Shown in pieces: positions 9,865 through 22,614 of a stretch of 64,000 nt of DNA; the first letter of the stretch is position 1, and every line of letters begins with the position of its first letter. Under the pieces are notes generated by a model. It ran no database searches, was not told the origin of the DNA, and saw nothing but the letters and a program-made list of their open reading frames with translations. The DNA comes from Neurospora crassa OR74A. Its lineage: Eukaryota; Ascomycota; Sordariomycetes; Sordariales; Sordariaceae. Where the stretch lies: NCBI RefSeq assembly GCF_000182925.2, contig NC_026501.1:1178001-1242000 (forward strand), read 5' to 3'. Made by a program: the position numbers and the translations under genes.

Positions 9865-12800
9865 ATGTCGCGCAACACTCAGCCTTTGACCGCGGCGACT
9901 GCGAATCCCAATGCTGCCTCCGCTGCCGCCGCCGTCTTCAAGCGCAATGAAGCTCAACAAGCCTCGAACCTGTCTGCCGCTGCCGCCGCCGCCGCCCTCC
10001 GTGCCCGACCCATCACCCCGACCAATGTTGCCCAAGTCCATACGAAGCGCACCGTCCGGCGCAGCGCCTCCGTGGCTTCCACGCGCACGAACCCCGATGC
10101 CCACGGAAGACCAAGCCTACGGCGCACCGGGAGCTCGACCTCCATGACCGAACGCACCTTTCGAAGCCCCAGTCCACACCACCGACCCGATAGCAGAAAC
10201 TCCGGACGGCGTCAATCCCAGTCCATCGAGGACTTACCCCCTGTTCCGGAATTGCCCAAGAATGTGGCCACAAACGTTGGAACGGCGGGGACGGGTGCGC
10301 CCCAGAAGAGTGCGCACCGCAAAACACAAAGCCTGGGCGTTGAACGCGTCCCATCACACAAACCGGGCACGGACGATGGTCCATCTTGGTTTGGGCCCGC
10401 CAGAGTGGGAGACTTGTCAAGCGTCCGAAGAACGGATCCGGCAATGGCAAGCCCACCATCGAGTCCACCCCAGGTTGTGATGCATCAGGAAGATCGGCCT
10501 GAAAGTCGGGCGTCATCCATCAATTTCTCGTATCCAGCCCGGGTTAGGGTCGGCTCACCGCCAGTATCCCCGGCTGATACCCGCAGCACCACCGACTTTC
10601 CGGCTCAAGATTCCCAATCGGCGGTCCAGCCCCAGCGGTCAAGGGGTTCCCTATTATTAGAGGCGGGGACCCCATCCTCCACTCGACCGCGAGCCTCCTC
10701 CGCTTCTGCCGCAGACCAAGCATTGGTCTACGACCCCAATTCCCGTCGGATGATCAGACGTTCCGACCTCCTCGCCGTTGAACACGCCATCGTAGCAGCA
10801 TCGCAGCAACCCACCCGATCCAAGAAGAAGAAACAACCTCCCAAGGCTGGGACACACCTCGCACAAGGCACCGTGGGTCGTACTAAGAGTAACGTCCCAA
10901 CAAGCAACCCGACTGGTAATACCGGTACCGCTACCACAACAAGGACAGCTCCACAGGTACAAGTACAAGCCCCTGTTCAACAGTCACCACCTGTACAAGA
11001 CTCTCGCCAGGAGACAGAGGAGCAGTTACCCTCGCGATTTGCTGTAGCTTCGCCACCTACTGAACCTCAGCCGACTCAGCAACCACAGGAAGAGGACTGG
11101 GAGTCTGAAGAAGAAGAAGAGGAAGACGAAGAAGAGGAAGACGAAGAGGAAGAAGAGGAAGCCTTTACCGACCACCATCATCCAACAACATCAACACCAA
11201 TGGTCGTAACTACAGATGGTCGTCCAATGGTGAGGAGACTGCCGTCCATTGTGAGGGAGGAGCCAGAATTGGAAGAGTCAGAGTCTGATGAGACAAGTAC
11301 ATCGAGGGTCTCTAGCGCTCTCGACTCGGTACCATCCCGACAGAGGATAGTCTCACATATCCGGTCGCAGTCAGAACAACAACCAATACAGTCATCTTCC
11401 CAAGCTAGTCAGCTACCAATTCGGGCAGCTTCGGTGTCTCAGAAGAAGAACCAACCTACTCGGGCCTCCTCAATCAGCCCGGCTCGCCAAGCACACTTTG
11501 GACCTGTTCAAGATACTCTAACTGTTAGGCATTCACCACCACCCCGATCAGTCTCCCCACGAAAGTCGGCTCTCAAACAACCAAGCCCCGTCCGCGGCCC
11601 ATCGCCTTCTGATCTCTCGTCGGAGGCCTCATGGAGTACAGACCGGCCGGTGCAACGGAAGAAGTCCGTGCGGGTAAGCTTCGATGATGAAACTCAACCA
11701 GCCATCGCCGAGCTTGCCCCCAAAGAGCGATCGGTCTCGCCACCTCTGGCTAGCCCTACCGGTATCCGCCGATGGGCAAACGCGGACTTGTCGGTGACGC
11801 TCGACGATGAGGAGGCGACGATGAAGCCACGACCGGCGCTTCCCAGCTTTGGCAGCGTGAGGAATGTCAGGAAACCACAGTTACAGGAACCGAAAGAGGG
11901 CGAACGACCACTTCGACCGATAGGGGATGTTGCTTACGCCACACCATACACCACACCATACACCACACCACTCCCCCTAAGCCCTGTAGCCGAAAGTTTT
12001 GGGCAAAGCAGTGACTATGCTATAGGTGGCATGCTACAGAGAGAGCGTGAGGAACGGGTACGAAGTCCAGCTAATATCTCGAGGTTTAGAGAACCCCTTC
12101 CACCGGTGGTTACATTGGTGGAGGGAAGTGGATATGCCAGCGACGACAGTGATGGGTCGACCAGTCTTGCGTCCGAGATGACAGGCAGCTTGTACGACTA
12201 CCCGAGTTTCATGGAGCCGCCACAACAACCGCGTCGCAACTCGGTATCCTCGCCACAAATATCTCCCGTTAAGCCGGCCTTTCAGAATAGAAATGCCCCT
12301 GCCATCGACTCGAGGTCTGTTGCTCAAGAGGAAGCTCGGCGGCGGAATAGTGCTCCGAATGTCCCGATTATCTCCTTGACACATCCAACCCCCCAAGAGA
12401 GCCAGAATGAAGCGCCCAACTTTTTCGTGGAGGTTCCCGGCGGGTTTCCCGAAGATTCGGATACGTCCAAGGGTTCGGCCACTGGTGTAGACCAAGCCAC
12501 TGGACAACAGACGACAGGCACTCAATCGCAGCCGGCATCGGAAAGTGAGTCGGATAACTCAAGTGTATACGCTGATGCCTATGAGGATCTTTCTGAGGCC
12601 GAAGGGGAAGGCTATCAGTCACTCAATGCTGTTTTGGACTTTCCTGGAGCCAACGACCCCCGCCAACATGAAGTCTCTGACCACCCGTCGCCTCCCGATC
12701 CGCCCCGAAGTCTTGTACCTGCACTTTCGACTGCTACCACAGCCATTGGATCTTATTCTGGAGAGTCGCCTCAAGAGGACGACTGGGAGCGGGCCAAGGC

Positions 12801-13002
12801 TTATTGGAGGAGTCTTACAGCTGAGCGAAGAGCCCAACTGGAGCGGGAAGCCAAGGAGGATGCTGGAATCGAAGGCGACAGGGAAGAGACGAGCGTCCCG
12901 GGAGAAAATCCAAGGAGGAAGAAGTCGATCGAGAAGAGGACTTCGGAAAGGCATGCTTTGGCCGTGCAGATGGCTCGGCAGATGATGCTCGAGCAGCAGC
13001 AG

Positions 13003-13076
<74 letters not shown>

Positions 13077-15033
13077 GACTCAGGAGGAGCAGGTCCGGAA
13101 GAAAAAGGCCAAGGGTAAGGCAAAGGAAACGGCACCCTCTGCATCTGCTCGCGTGACCGCCGAACGTAGCTATCAGATCAAGCCTGGGACGAAATGGGGG
13201 GAGCCTGAGGTTCCTGTAGTACCGGTGGTATCAACAATGACGATGCGAACTACTATGCGTAGTACGCCTCTTCAACCCAAGGCTGCCCCCGTGAAGGACG
13301 GACCTCGCTTCCGCAAATCCTTGCGCTCTGAACCTCCGGCCGAACGGCGAGCGTCTCTCCCTGCTCCGGTTCCTGCAACACCTCAGCCCACGAAACGAGA
13401 ACATCGTGCAGCCTCTGATGCTATGCTTCCGGCTCCCCGAGCCTCTACCATTCGCCTAGCAAACACACACCAGCCACACATCAAGCGCCGTGACTCTACT
13501 AGCAGCGATAGCAGCTTTAAGCGCGCCCGCGCTAGTTCGGCAGGACAAGGCCTTTCTGCTGGCGGCTTTCCTAAATCTCTCCGTTCAAACTCTCCAGCTG
13601 CTGGATCAGTTGACAGCCGCGGAAATGGCACTAAGCTTCTCACTTCGTTGCGAGCTACGACGCCTACCAATTCGAACTCTAGACTTGACACACCGCCTTC
13701 TAGTAGGGGGACAATGGGCTCGGGCATGGGCATGGGTGTGGGTATGCGTACCACGCTTCGTGACTCTGTAGCAAACAGCGGTGGGAGGAAAAGTCCTGGT
13801 GGCATGAAGATGCCTACACTGGGAAAGAAGGGAGGCGCCAGTGGAAAGAAGAGGACATCGATTGGAAGTAAGTTCTCCAGCAGGTTCGGGGATTCGAGCG
13901 ATGAGGAAGATGCCAGGGTTGCCAGCAAATTTAGAAGCCGGTTTGACGAGTCGAGTGACGAAGACGAGGTCGTGCCGCCGGTACTGGTGGTTTCGTCTGG
14001 ATTGAGGGGCTCGGCTTCGGCGCCTGTGGCAGCGGCTTCTCGGAGTATGGCTCGGGGCAGTATGCGTGATAGACAGGTATCTATTGCTGAAGAGGAGGAA
14101 GGAGGGTATAATTACAGGGACGGGGCTTATAATGGTAATGGTAATGCGCGTGGAAGCGTTGGATCCCTTGGCGGTCATCAGAAATTGTCGAAGACGGCAA
14201 GGCTCGGTTCTGCAATCGCGCCAGCGCAAGCCGGCTACGACAACGACGCGGCAGCGGGAAACGAAGAACTCCGTCGAACCCGCTCTGGCCGTGGCCAGAT
14301 CCTGCCTACGTCGCAGACAGCTTCTAATGTTGGAACTTCTGAGGCCCCTGCCGCTGCCACCGAGCCGCGCCGCCCCAAGCGTGGCCTGATGTCGGTTTTC
14401 TCGCGTAAGAAGCACCATCATCAACACGTTCAGGAAAGTGCCGACGCCATCGCTCGCCCCGAAGCACCAGTGGAGAGCGCCGTGAGGAGGGATACCAAGC
14501 TAGAGAGGAGCCAAGCTGAGTTAAAAGGGTTGAGAAACCAAGGCCAAGTCGATCAGGATCGGCAGGTCGATGTCGAGGAGAGGTTGCAGACTCCTGCTAC
14601 CATCGACACCAACTATACCTCGGATATAAGCCCCCAAAGCCACAATCCCCGCCTCCACAAGCGGGGTTCACGAATGCCCAGCTTTTCTCTTCCCGGCCGA
14701 AGCGAAAAGGCACCATCACCGGTACAAGAAATCATGAACGAAGGAGGCATTCCCATGCCGGGATTTATTAGGAGATCCGGCACCGCCACTGCCGCCGCTA
14801 CGGGTGGAAGTCTTGGGACGAGGTCTATCAGCGGTGGATCTGGTCAGCCGAATGGTCCATTCGCTGTCGGGGTAGGGCCAAGGAGGGCTAGTACCGCCAC
14901 CGCGTTGTCCGCAGCAGGCACAGCGGGCAACGAGAGAATTCCACCTGTAAGGTCTGAGACTCCAACAGGCAAGAAAAAGAAGTTTGGCGCGTTGAGGAGG
15001 ATGTTTGGACGATCGGATAACGGCAGTGGGTAG
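9865..15033 (+). CDS. large low-complexity fungal protein with polyglutamine tract, possibly eisosome (Seg1-like)
   Basis: A single uninterrupted frame of 1722 residues. The N-terminus (SRNTQPLTAATANPNAASAA, then an Ala-rich run to about residue 50) is the conserved-looking part. The rest is mostly Ser/Pro/Arg/Gln-rich and predicted disordered. Landmarks are a Glu/Asp tract near residues 409-433; a run of 27 glutamines (residues 1044-1070, mixed CAG/CAA codons); two tandem copies of an SKFxSRFxxSSDE acidic serine motif (about 1333-1366), typical casein kinase 2 targets; and Lys/Arg clusters near the C-terminus (RPKRGLMSVFSRKK and KKKKFGALRRMFGR). The basic amphipathic tail suggests membrane association. 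The NPNAxxAAA N-terminus recalls Seg1-type eisosome proteins, but that link is from memory and tentative. The neighbour at 15788 is convergent. Confidence 0.85.
12994..13074 (+). repeat. CAG/CAA trinucleotide repeat encoding polyglutamine
   Basis: 27 consecutive glutamine codons. The outer parts are pure CAG and the centre alternates CAA and CAG, which should limit slippage. Confidence 0.95.
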
Positions 15034-15787
15034 TGTTCTGCTGCTGGTCTGGTTCGTCGCAGTCCTTCGTCGCGGAGAGGGCAGAGGGTGAAGTTGAGGA
15101 AGAGGCAGTAGTAGCTGACGTTAGGAGTGGTTTGGATACGGGAAGTGGAAGGAAAAAGAAGAGAAATAGGTGCTGTTTTTGGGTTCGAAACGATGTAATG
15201 GACTGACGTTTTGAAATTTTCTCTTTTCGGGTCCTGTGTTTTAGTATTATACCACAGATATATCGTTTTCAGACGGTCAGGAAAGACACTCGGTGGCGGG
15301 TCAAAGAGAAAAGAACCAGTTGTGGGTGGAGTTGGGAGGCACTTTACTGTTTCATTTCTTGCTTTCATCACCATCGATCGGGTGTTGTGGCCAACCTCAC
15401 CTCATTACTACACTACTACCGGCGCGGATGGCTTTATCTTTTCTATACCCCCTACAACACCATAGAATAAGCAAGCAACATTGATTGGGAGGAGAGCCGG
15501 AAGTCGGTTACAGTCGTTATTTTTAAAGCAAGGCCAAGCAAGCGAGCGAGTAGTTAGTTAATGTTTACTTTTTATTGAATCATTATTCTTTGACTGGCCA
15601 CATTTTGACTCCTGCCTATGGTGTGAGCGCGTCCACCGTGTTCTTCGTACAACGATGCACCACTTCAAGGATTTCAAATGTACCTAGTGCTCATTTTCAA
15701 TGTGTAGGCATACAAGCACATGTCCAACTTCCTATGAACAATCACCATCTCCTCCTCTACCTCACCTCTCAACCACTCCAATACCAA
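15034..15787. other. convergent 3' intergenic region
   Basis: It separates the stop codons of the converging 9865-15033 and 15788-19015 genes. It contains 3' untranslated sequence of both and no supported gene. Confidence 0.6.
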
Positions 15788-18700
15788 TCAGCCCTTCATT
15801 TCCTTGGTCTGCCTAGTAGCTTGCTTGGTCTCCTTCGACGTTTCAGCCATCACAAACTTGAGATCGTCCCTCTCCTCCTGCACCACCCTCCCCCACTCCA
15901 CCAACACCCGAAACAAATAAACCTCCTCGTCTTCTCTCCTCACCGCCTTCTCCGCCCACTTCATCCCCTGCTCGGCAATGTACTTGGCCTCGTCCGTCCT
16001 ACTCTTCTGTCGAACTTCTCGCCCATTAATCATCGCCCCCTTTGTATTTCCCAGCCGATCGGACGCGGACGCTTTTCCCTTGAGACCGACAAAGTAGGCC
16101 AACGTGGCGTGCAGGGAGTGCAGCCGGATGTCGAAGGGGATGAAGTGCAGGTAGGGTTGCAGGCGGGAGGAGTACCAGTGGGTGAAGAGGGTGGAGGTGA
16201 AGGGGACGTTGGTGCTTTTGAGGGTGGCGAGGAAGGTGGTAGTGGTGCTGGAATCAGAAGGGGACCCAGAGGGGGACCCAGAGGGGGACCCAGAGGGGGA
16301 AGAGGAAGAGGAGGAGGAGGAAAAGGGCGGGTCGAGGGTGAGGATATATTGGTTGGATGATAGGGGGTTGGGATGAGGGGGGCGGGTCGTGGTTGTTGTG
16401 AATTCTGATGATGAAGAAGAAGCAGCGCTAACGGAGGAGAAACCGATGTCGAACGGCAAAAGGAAGTTGAGCAACGAGGTGGATACGCGCTCGTAAGCGG
16501 CGCGGGAGCGGACTTCGTTTTGGGGGATGAGCATCAGTGTGGTGGAGGTACTCGAGTTATCTGAGACTAAGTGGACGAGCCGTTCTTGTTGTCCGCCGTG
16601 CAGCATCTCATCCGACACATCTTCCGCTTGCGCGCCGCGCCAATAGAGTGCCGGTGTCTTCAGATCAAAATCGCTGGTGTCCGGTTGGGTGTTGGCCTTG
16701 TGGAGGACCTCGTCTAGCGTGGGGATGGGGAGGAGGATGTCGCTGTAGCTGGAGAGCTTGGACCGGCTGAAGACGGGGACCAGGTCGCGCAGCGGGGGCA
16801 CGGAGGGTGGCGTGAAGAAGAAGCTGTGGAGGTGGAAGAGATCGGATTGGTGGCAGATGGACTGCGAAGCGGCGAAGTCGTGGAGGAAGATACCTGTCCC
16901 GGCGGAGTGCGGGCGCACGCAGGAGAGGCAGAAGTCCCGCACGTCCCAGTGGATGCCGGCGCGAGTGGCGGTGCCGGGAGGGCAGCTAAGGGCGGTCATC
17001 TCTTGGAGGGTGCGGACGGAGGTTGTGGCGGATGAGGTGAGGTCAAGGGGCTGGGATGGTGCTTTGCCTTCATCTTCACGCTTGCTGAGTAACTTGCCGA
17101 AGCCCTTTTGCTTTGCCTTCTCGGTGAATCTCCTCACGTCCTCCCAGGGGGTGAGTACCCGTGGCCGTTCATCCAGGTTGATGGGGAGTTCCATATCAGG
17201 AAGGTGTTGTGCGAACTTGCTGACCATCTTTGCCAGCTCATCCATGACCATTGCGTGCTCGGAATCTTTGGATAAGCTGTGCGAAGCTGTGCCATTGGCG
17301 ACTCTGAGCAGCGCGATGCCCGGTTCCTTGGCCACCCGCTGAATGTCCTCTCTGATTTTGCTGGGAGAGATCCCCCAGAACGGCCGGATATCGTGGACTA
17401 CCTGGTCGAAGTCGTCGATGATGGGTGACTTGTTATCCACGGCGAACTTGTACCACTCATCAAACTTGGGTGGCGGATCTCTCCCCCCGTAGCGAGCCTT
17501 GTACTCGTTCACGGCAACCGGGAGAGAGTTGCTGGCTGCGGCATGAAGCAAGTATCTGTCGGCATTGGTCCGGGCCTTGAAGATCATTGTCTCGATAGGG
17601 TGTTCGAACAAGTAGTCGTTCCTGTTGTTGGAAATGGCGACAATCGTGGCGGCGATGAGTGAAATGAACATGAGCGCAACCAGCATGGTGCGGTGGATGA
17701 GTACCACTCTTTGTATGTTGTTGGCGTAAACAAAGATTGATGTACCCAAGCTTATGAGCAATACGGCGAGGTATGCAACGCCGTGCATGGTATTCTCAGC
17801 GCCTCCGGTGAGCTTCAGCTTGCCCCATCCAACAACGAGACCGGAGATGAAGGTGAAGATGCCAACAAGAGACAGCGGTGTCTTCTCGGTGGTCAAAAGG
17901 CTCGCAGAAACAAACAGAACAGCAACCGCAAAGCCATCGGTAACGACATCGAAGACAAACAAGGCGTCAATGCCCTTGAAGTGGTGGCTTAACGGCACTG
18001 AAGGTAGAAACATGCGGAGAGAAGTGTACAGAAGACCACTGCCGACTGCCGAAGCCAAAAATACCACACTCACAGAGATCAGCCGGCTCTTGTTCGTCCT
18101 GGCCCAAGCGAGGACGCGCCATAGTAGGATTACGATGACACCGTCCAACAAAAGACCGAGCCATTGAAGAGACCGGACAAGGGTGCTATTGTCGAAGCTG
18201 GTACAGATGTAACTCGACCTCATGTCCTGGGAAGAAGCGAGATAGGCCCCCAAGGAGATGAAAACGATGGAAATGGTAAGGGACTGTTTAGACTCGGCCA
18301 CCCAGTCCACAATATCATCCCATGTTGTTCGCCCCATGTCATCTTCCTCGTCGGCGTCCTTGGCCGGGCCTACACGGGCCCGTCGACCTGGTAAGAGCTC
18401 ATAGAAGAGGATTACTAGAGGAAGAAAGGCCTCCACTCCAGGAGACGAACATTGCAAGTCCGCCGTCACTCGATGGAACAGTTCGAGTCTGAAAATGATG
18501 GCTGCTATGAGAACGGGGAGGAAGTATCGTCGTGGCCTTTTTGGTAGGCTGGTAGGAGCGGGTCTTAAGGAACCGCCTTCATCGTCTTCTCGACGTCAGG
18601 ACGTTGTTGATGGGACCGGAAAGTAGGTGGTTGTCCACTTACCGAACCTCCCGTTAGAACCCGGAAGCCATTGCCAAAAGTGACTGGCGACATAAGAGAA

Positions 18701-19015
18701 AGCTCCGGCCGTCAACAGGACTAATATGGATGAGACTCGTGGTTGTTCTGTTCCGCGTGTAAGTAGCTATCCGTTGTGTAACAGGTTGTGAATACTTTTT
18801 CTCCTTCCACGTACCAATCAGTTGGTGACTTTCTACACTATGACCAAGCCAAAGGAAGGAAGCTACGGCACTAGTTTAAATAAAGTTTCAGTCAGTATAT
18901 GTTTGTTGTGGACGGGTATGCATGCATCTACATGCAACTTGTCGGCGGTATCATCGACAGTTTCCACTCACCAAAACGCCGAGAGCTGTGACCCTCCAGT
19001 CGCCCCGGACGCCAT
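15788..19015 (-). CDS. multipass membrane protein with C-terminal GT90 (CAP10-like) glycosyltransferase domain
   Basis: Proposed exons on the minus strand are 19015-18972, 18870-18815, 18747-18643 and 18588-15788, giving 1001 residues. The last intron (18642-18589, GTAAGT donor, CTGAC branch) removes an in-frame TGA and is well supported. The first two introns are less certain because exon 3 has no in-frame ATG. After an N-terminal membrane anchor (VSSILVLLTAGAFSY) come about eight further hydrophobic segments to roughly residue 385. The region from about residue 500 to 960 matches the GT90/CAP10 family, with the hallmark ALYWRG near residue 714 and a C-terminal EDEEVYLFRVLVEWGRV block. GT90 enzymes include xylosyltransferase-like proteins needed for Cryptococcus capsule. 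Here a Golgi role in glycan or cell-wall modification is inferred. A Ser/Pro/Gly repeat interrupts the domain. Confidence 0.8.
16261..16296. repeat. 12-bp coding minisatellite, three copies
   Basis: GGGACCCAGAGG is repeated three times in tandem inside the GT90 gene and encodes an SPSG repeat on the minus strand next to a polyserine run. The unit is a multiple of three, so copy changes keep frame. Confidence 0.9.
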
Positions 19016-19937
19016 GGAGCTCAAAGGGGTAAGTAAGTATGGTTGTTTTTACAAGTTCAATGCAAAACTTGTGTGACGAAAGGCTGGGGGTAAACAGTCC
19101 ACAATATGGACACTGGAGATATGGATCTTGAAATGAAAATACAATGTCATCAACCCATGCTGTTTCCCCAGTGGAAACGAGCTGACATGACGTTGATTGT
19201 ATTGCATGAGAGAGAAGCGGAAAAGGAAAGGGCCTTCATGACTAGTATAGTATAGCAGTCCGCCGCTGTCAGGATTCACGGACTGAATCTCAAGTCAGCC
19301 CCTGTTTCCATCGCCAATAAGATCTCCGTTGAGTGGCTCCTGAAGCCTGGGATAAGCCTGGACTTCGGGGATAATGGCCCCCCCCTTTTTTTTTCCTCCT
19401 GACATCTGCCTGCCGGGGAGGCCGGTTGTTGTGATGGTTGCTGGAGGGAAAGCCACTGTTAAGGGGTATCGAGCACTCTCCCGCATAGTTCATGCGACAA
19501 GAGAAGTAGCTGCTAACAGCATCATCACCCCCGGGCTGCATCGGCTGCACCTCTGACGTTACCGCCACTCCCCTCCACCATCCGCCGCGGCTCCCCAAAG
19601 CTCCCGCGGTTACATTTCCAACTGCAACCCGACACTTCCATCGAAGCTTCGTGGAATCCGACCCCTTCTTTCCTTTCGACAGTGTTGTGTTTTTTTTATT
19701 TTTTTTTTTCCCCTTTTCTTTTTTCTAATGGTGACATATTTTTGATTTCTCCACAGTCGTTCAGACACACAGCATACCAGACCTCTACGGTCTTTCTCAA
19801 CAATTTGCAAGAGAACGACCGCTTCGACTGACTAATCCCACGCGACACTTCCTCCCACAATCACTACCGAACCATCTGCCGACCGAATCCCCGATATTCT
19901 TACCAAGACCTAAAAGTACCCCGAGTACAATGTCAAG
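19016..19937. other. divergent promoter region between the GT90 gene and pfa4
   Basis: No supported gene. It contains a T-rich tract at about 19687-19712 upstream of pfa4. An ATG at 19930 is followed at once by a stop (ATG TCA AGA TGA), a minimal upstream frame overlapping the pfa4 start. Confidence 0.5.
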
Positions 19938-21398
19938 ATGACCAACCTTCAAACCGGCCCGACCACCCGCGGCCTCCAACGCTTCGCCATCCCCGCCGTC
20001 TGCGGCCTCATCATCTTCCTCGGCTACTACTCGCAATACCTCTTCAACACCAGTGCCGACCTCGCTCCCGGTCCGCTCACCTGCCGCGAATCCCTAATCT
20101 TCAATATCCTCCTCGTCTGCCTCTGGCTCACCTACTACCAAGCCTGCACCGTCGATCCAGGCCAATACAAGTTCCCACCGAAAGAGAAGGAGGACGGGGA
20201 TAACAATAACAAAAGAGGAGGAAGAGGACCGCAAAAGGCAAAATGGTGCAAAAAGTGCGACGCCCCCAAGCCTCCGCGCGCCCACCACTGCCGACATTGT
20301 GCCCGCTGCATCCCGCGCATGGACCACCACTGTCCGTGGACGGGCAACTGCGTTTCGTTGCAAACCTTCCCGCACTTTTTGCGCTTCCTGGTGTACACCA
20401 ACGCCGCGCTGGTCTACTTTGCCCGTCTGCTCTGGACAAGGCTATACTACGGCCTTTGGGACCAGCGACACGTCCCCGCTTACCTGGGCCCCAGCGTGGG
20501 AGCGCTGTTGGGTTGTACGATGCTGAGTATCGCCTGGTTTGCGACGCAGTTCGCGCTGATGGTTCTGTTGGTTACCACGGTACGGAGCTGGATGCTGGGC
20601 AAGACGATGATTGAGGAGTGGGAGGCGGAGAGGCATGAGACGCTTTTGGCAAGGTCATATGATGGGGATGATTACTGGGGCGCGGATGGGCACGGTGGGT
20701 TTGTGCCCGTCAAGGTGGAGTTCCCGTACGATAATGGGTTTTGGTCGAACATGGCGCAGGCGATGGGGACGAACAACTTTTTGAGGTGGTTCTTGCCGGT
20801 CGGTGGCGGTGGGCCAAAGATTAGCAATGACACGCCTTGGAAGGGGACGGGGTGGGAGTACGAGGAGAATGGGTTTAATGATCGGGTGGGTATGTGGCCG
20901 CCGCCGGACCCGGAGAAGCTGCGCAGGGAGAGGGCGGGTGCTGGGGGGAAGTGGCCGGGTGCTAGGGAGAATCTGAATACGGAAAAACCGGAAGTCGACT
21001 ACTACCGCAGCTCCGAGGACATGAAGACTGCGTTCAAGAGGAGGCAGCAAGAGGATTTGAGGAGGCGACAGCAGAGGAGACAGCACTCGTCTGAAGAGGA
21101 CGAGATTATGGCTGAGTTGGAGGAGGATGAGGGGTACGAGCAGCGCTCAAGGACCCGCTCGCCACCACAGGATGGTAGGGCGTGGATGAATAGCGAGGGT
21201 GATACGCTGTGGGATTACGGTGTCGATGTGGACGAGGAGGAGAATTATGGATATCCCGGTCAAGGAGTCTCCGAGTCCCTACCGCTCGTCAAGACAGCCA
21301 CCGGATATAATGATGGTCAAGGAGATGAAGACGAGGACGTGCCCCTTGCTGAGCTCATACGCAGACGCAAAGTAAAAAGCAACGGAGTACATGAGTGA
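19938..21398 (+). CDS. pfa4: palmitoyltransferase PFA4 (DHHC protein acyltransferase)
   Basis: 486 residues, no intron. Attaches palmitate to cysteines of membrane proteins; yeast Pfa4 sits in the ER and acts on chitin synthase Chs3 and amino-acid permeases. Two hydrophobic segments lie at about residues 17-36 and 50-68. A cytosolic cysteine-rich domain follows, from Cys104 (WCKKC, RAHHCRHCARC) to the catalytic DHHC at residues 129-132 within MDHHCPWTGNCV. Two more membrane segments lie at about 145-165 and 180-210. The tail after residue 330 is long, charged and disordered, with an Asp/Glu-rich end, as in other filamentous-fungal PFA4 proteins. The ATG at 19938 is preferred because the ATG at 19930 meets a stop after three codons. 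The GT90 gene is divergent upstream. Confidence 0.92.
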   Translation: MTNLQTGPTTRGLQRFAIPAVCGLIIFLGYYSQYLFNTSADLAPGPLTCRESLIFNILLVCLWLTYYQACTVDPGQYKFPPKEKEDGDNNNKRGGRGPQKAKWCKKCDAPKPPRAHHCRHCARCIPRMDHHCPWTGNCVSLQTFPHFLRFLVYTNAALVYFARLLWTRLYYGLWDQRHVPAYLGPSVGALLGCTMLSIAWFATQFALMVLLVTTVRSWMLGKTMIEEWEAERHETLLARSYDGDDYWGADGHGGFVPVKVEFPYDNGFWSNMAQAMGTNNFLRWFLPVGGGGPKISNDTPWKGTGWEYEENGFNDRVGMWPPPDPEKLRRERAGAGGKWPGARENLNTEKPEVDYYRSSEDMKTAFKRRQQEDLRRRQQRRQHSSEEDEIMAELEEDEGYEQRSRTRSPPQDGRAWMNSEGDTLWDYGVDVDEEENYGYPGQGVSESLPLVKTATGYNDGQGDEDEDVPLAELIRRRKVKSNGVHE

Positions 21399-22614
21399 GG
21401 GCGGGAGCCAGAGCAAATATGCCATACTAGCTTTATAATAACAGATACCCAATGCACATATTCTTTCTTGGACAGCCCTAGTGACTTTGCTAAGGGGAAA
21501 ACCTCGATCGTCATTGCTCTTTCCGTGAGCCAGCAATTGAATTACCCAACCCTCAAGTTAACGTCATGAGAAGGAACAACAACAGATGCCTCGCTGAACA
21601 TCGGCATCAAAATCCCCAATGATCCACATGATGTCATGTCAAAGATGGGTTGAACTGCGGGAGACGGGGAGTTCAGCTCAAGTTCAGTCGACAAGTTGAC
21701 AAACAGGGATATGACCCCCACATAATGTGGGGTTGAAGGGGGCCGGGTATCATTGTCCCGAATCAAGTTGTTGCCCGTCACAGCCTGTGAAGGACAGCGG
21801 CGTCGTAGGGCAGCATGACCCCGAGACCGCCACTGAGGCTTAAAGAGTCTAACGGATTGTGGGAAATAGCAATGTACATCTTGAGGGGTGACGACGTTTA
21901 CTAATGACGATCAGGGACCACCTGGATCTCGTTGCTTTTTTTGTGCTGTTTTGCTCGTTAGGTTGAAAAATCTGGGTTGGCTTAAACAAAACTCTCTCTC
22001 CATGACTCTGAGTGAAACTGATCTGATACTCTCTTCCTTGTCCATTCTTCTTGTAAGTATTTTCTTTATCATTTTCCTATGAAAAAAAAAAAAAAAAAAA
22101 AAAAAAAACCCGTAATAAACCAACCTACGACACGATCGCGGAATTTGCAAAAATTGGGCTGGGAGGAACACGACAACTTGCCAAGTCTTGATATCTGAAT
22201 CAATAGACAGGAGAAGGCATTCTGCTGACTTGTGAGAAGTGAAAAACATCGAGTGTTGTGAGAATCGAGAATTCCATCCCTAAAGGTGTCTGTTTCTCAT
22301 TCAACAGACTTGAAGTTCCATTTTATCTCAACTAGAAAGGTGTCTGTTTGCCCCCAGGACCCGCGGACAAATAACCAACTGGTTATTCACCTTCTAGACT
22401 TGGCGGCTCTGTTTGGTCGTCGTTGTTGGTCAACCCACTTTAAGCTTCCTCGCCTTGGTCATCGTCCTCACCACTTTGCTCTTCAGGCCTCAAAACACTC
22501 AAAACACTTAACTCAACACAACCCAACCCAACTCAAAGGAAGTAGATCACAACCAGTCTACAAGTCCCTACCTAAACACACCCAAATAATCAACCCCCTC
22601 ACAAATCAGCCAAG
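21399..22614. other. intergenic region between pfa4 and sym1 with a 27-A run
   Basis: 3' untranslated sequence of pfa4 and promoter of sym1. A homopolymer of 27 A lies at 22082-22108. Short CAACTCAA-type repeats precede the sym1 start. No gene is supported. Confidence 0.6.
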
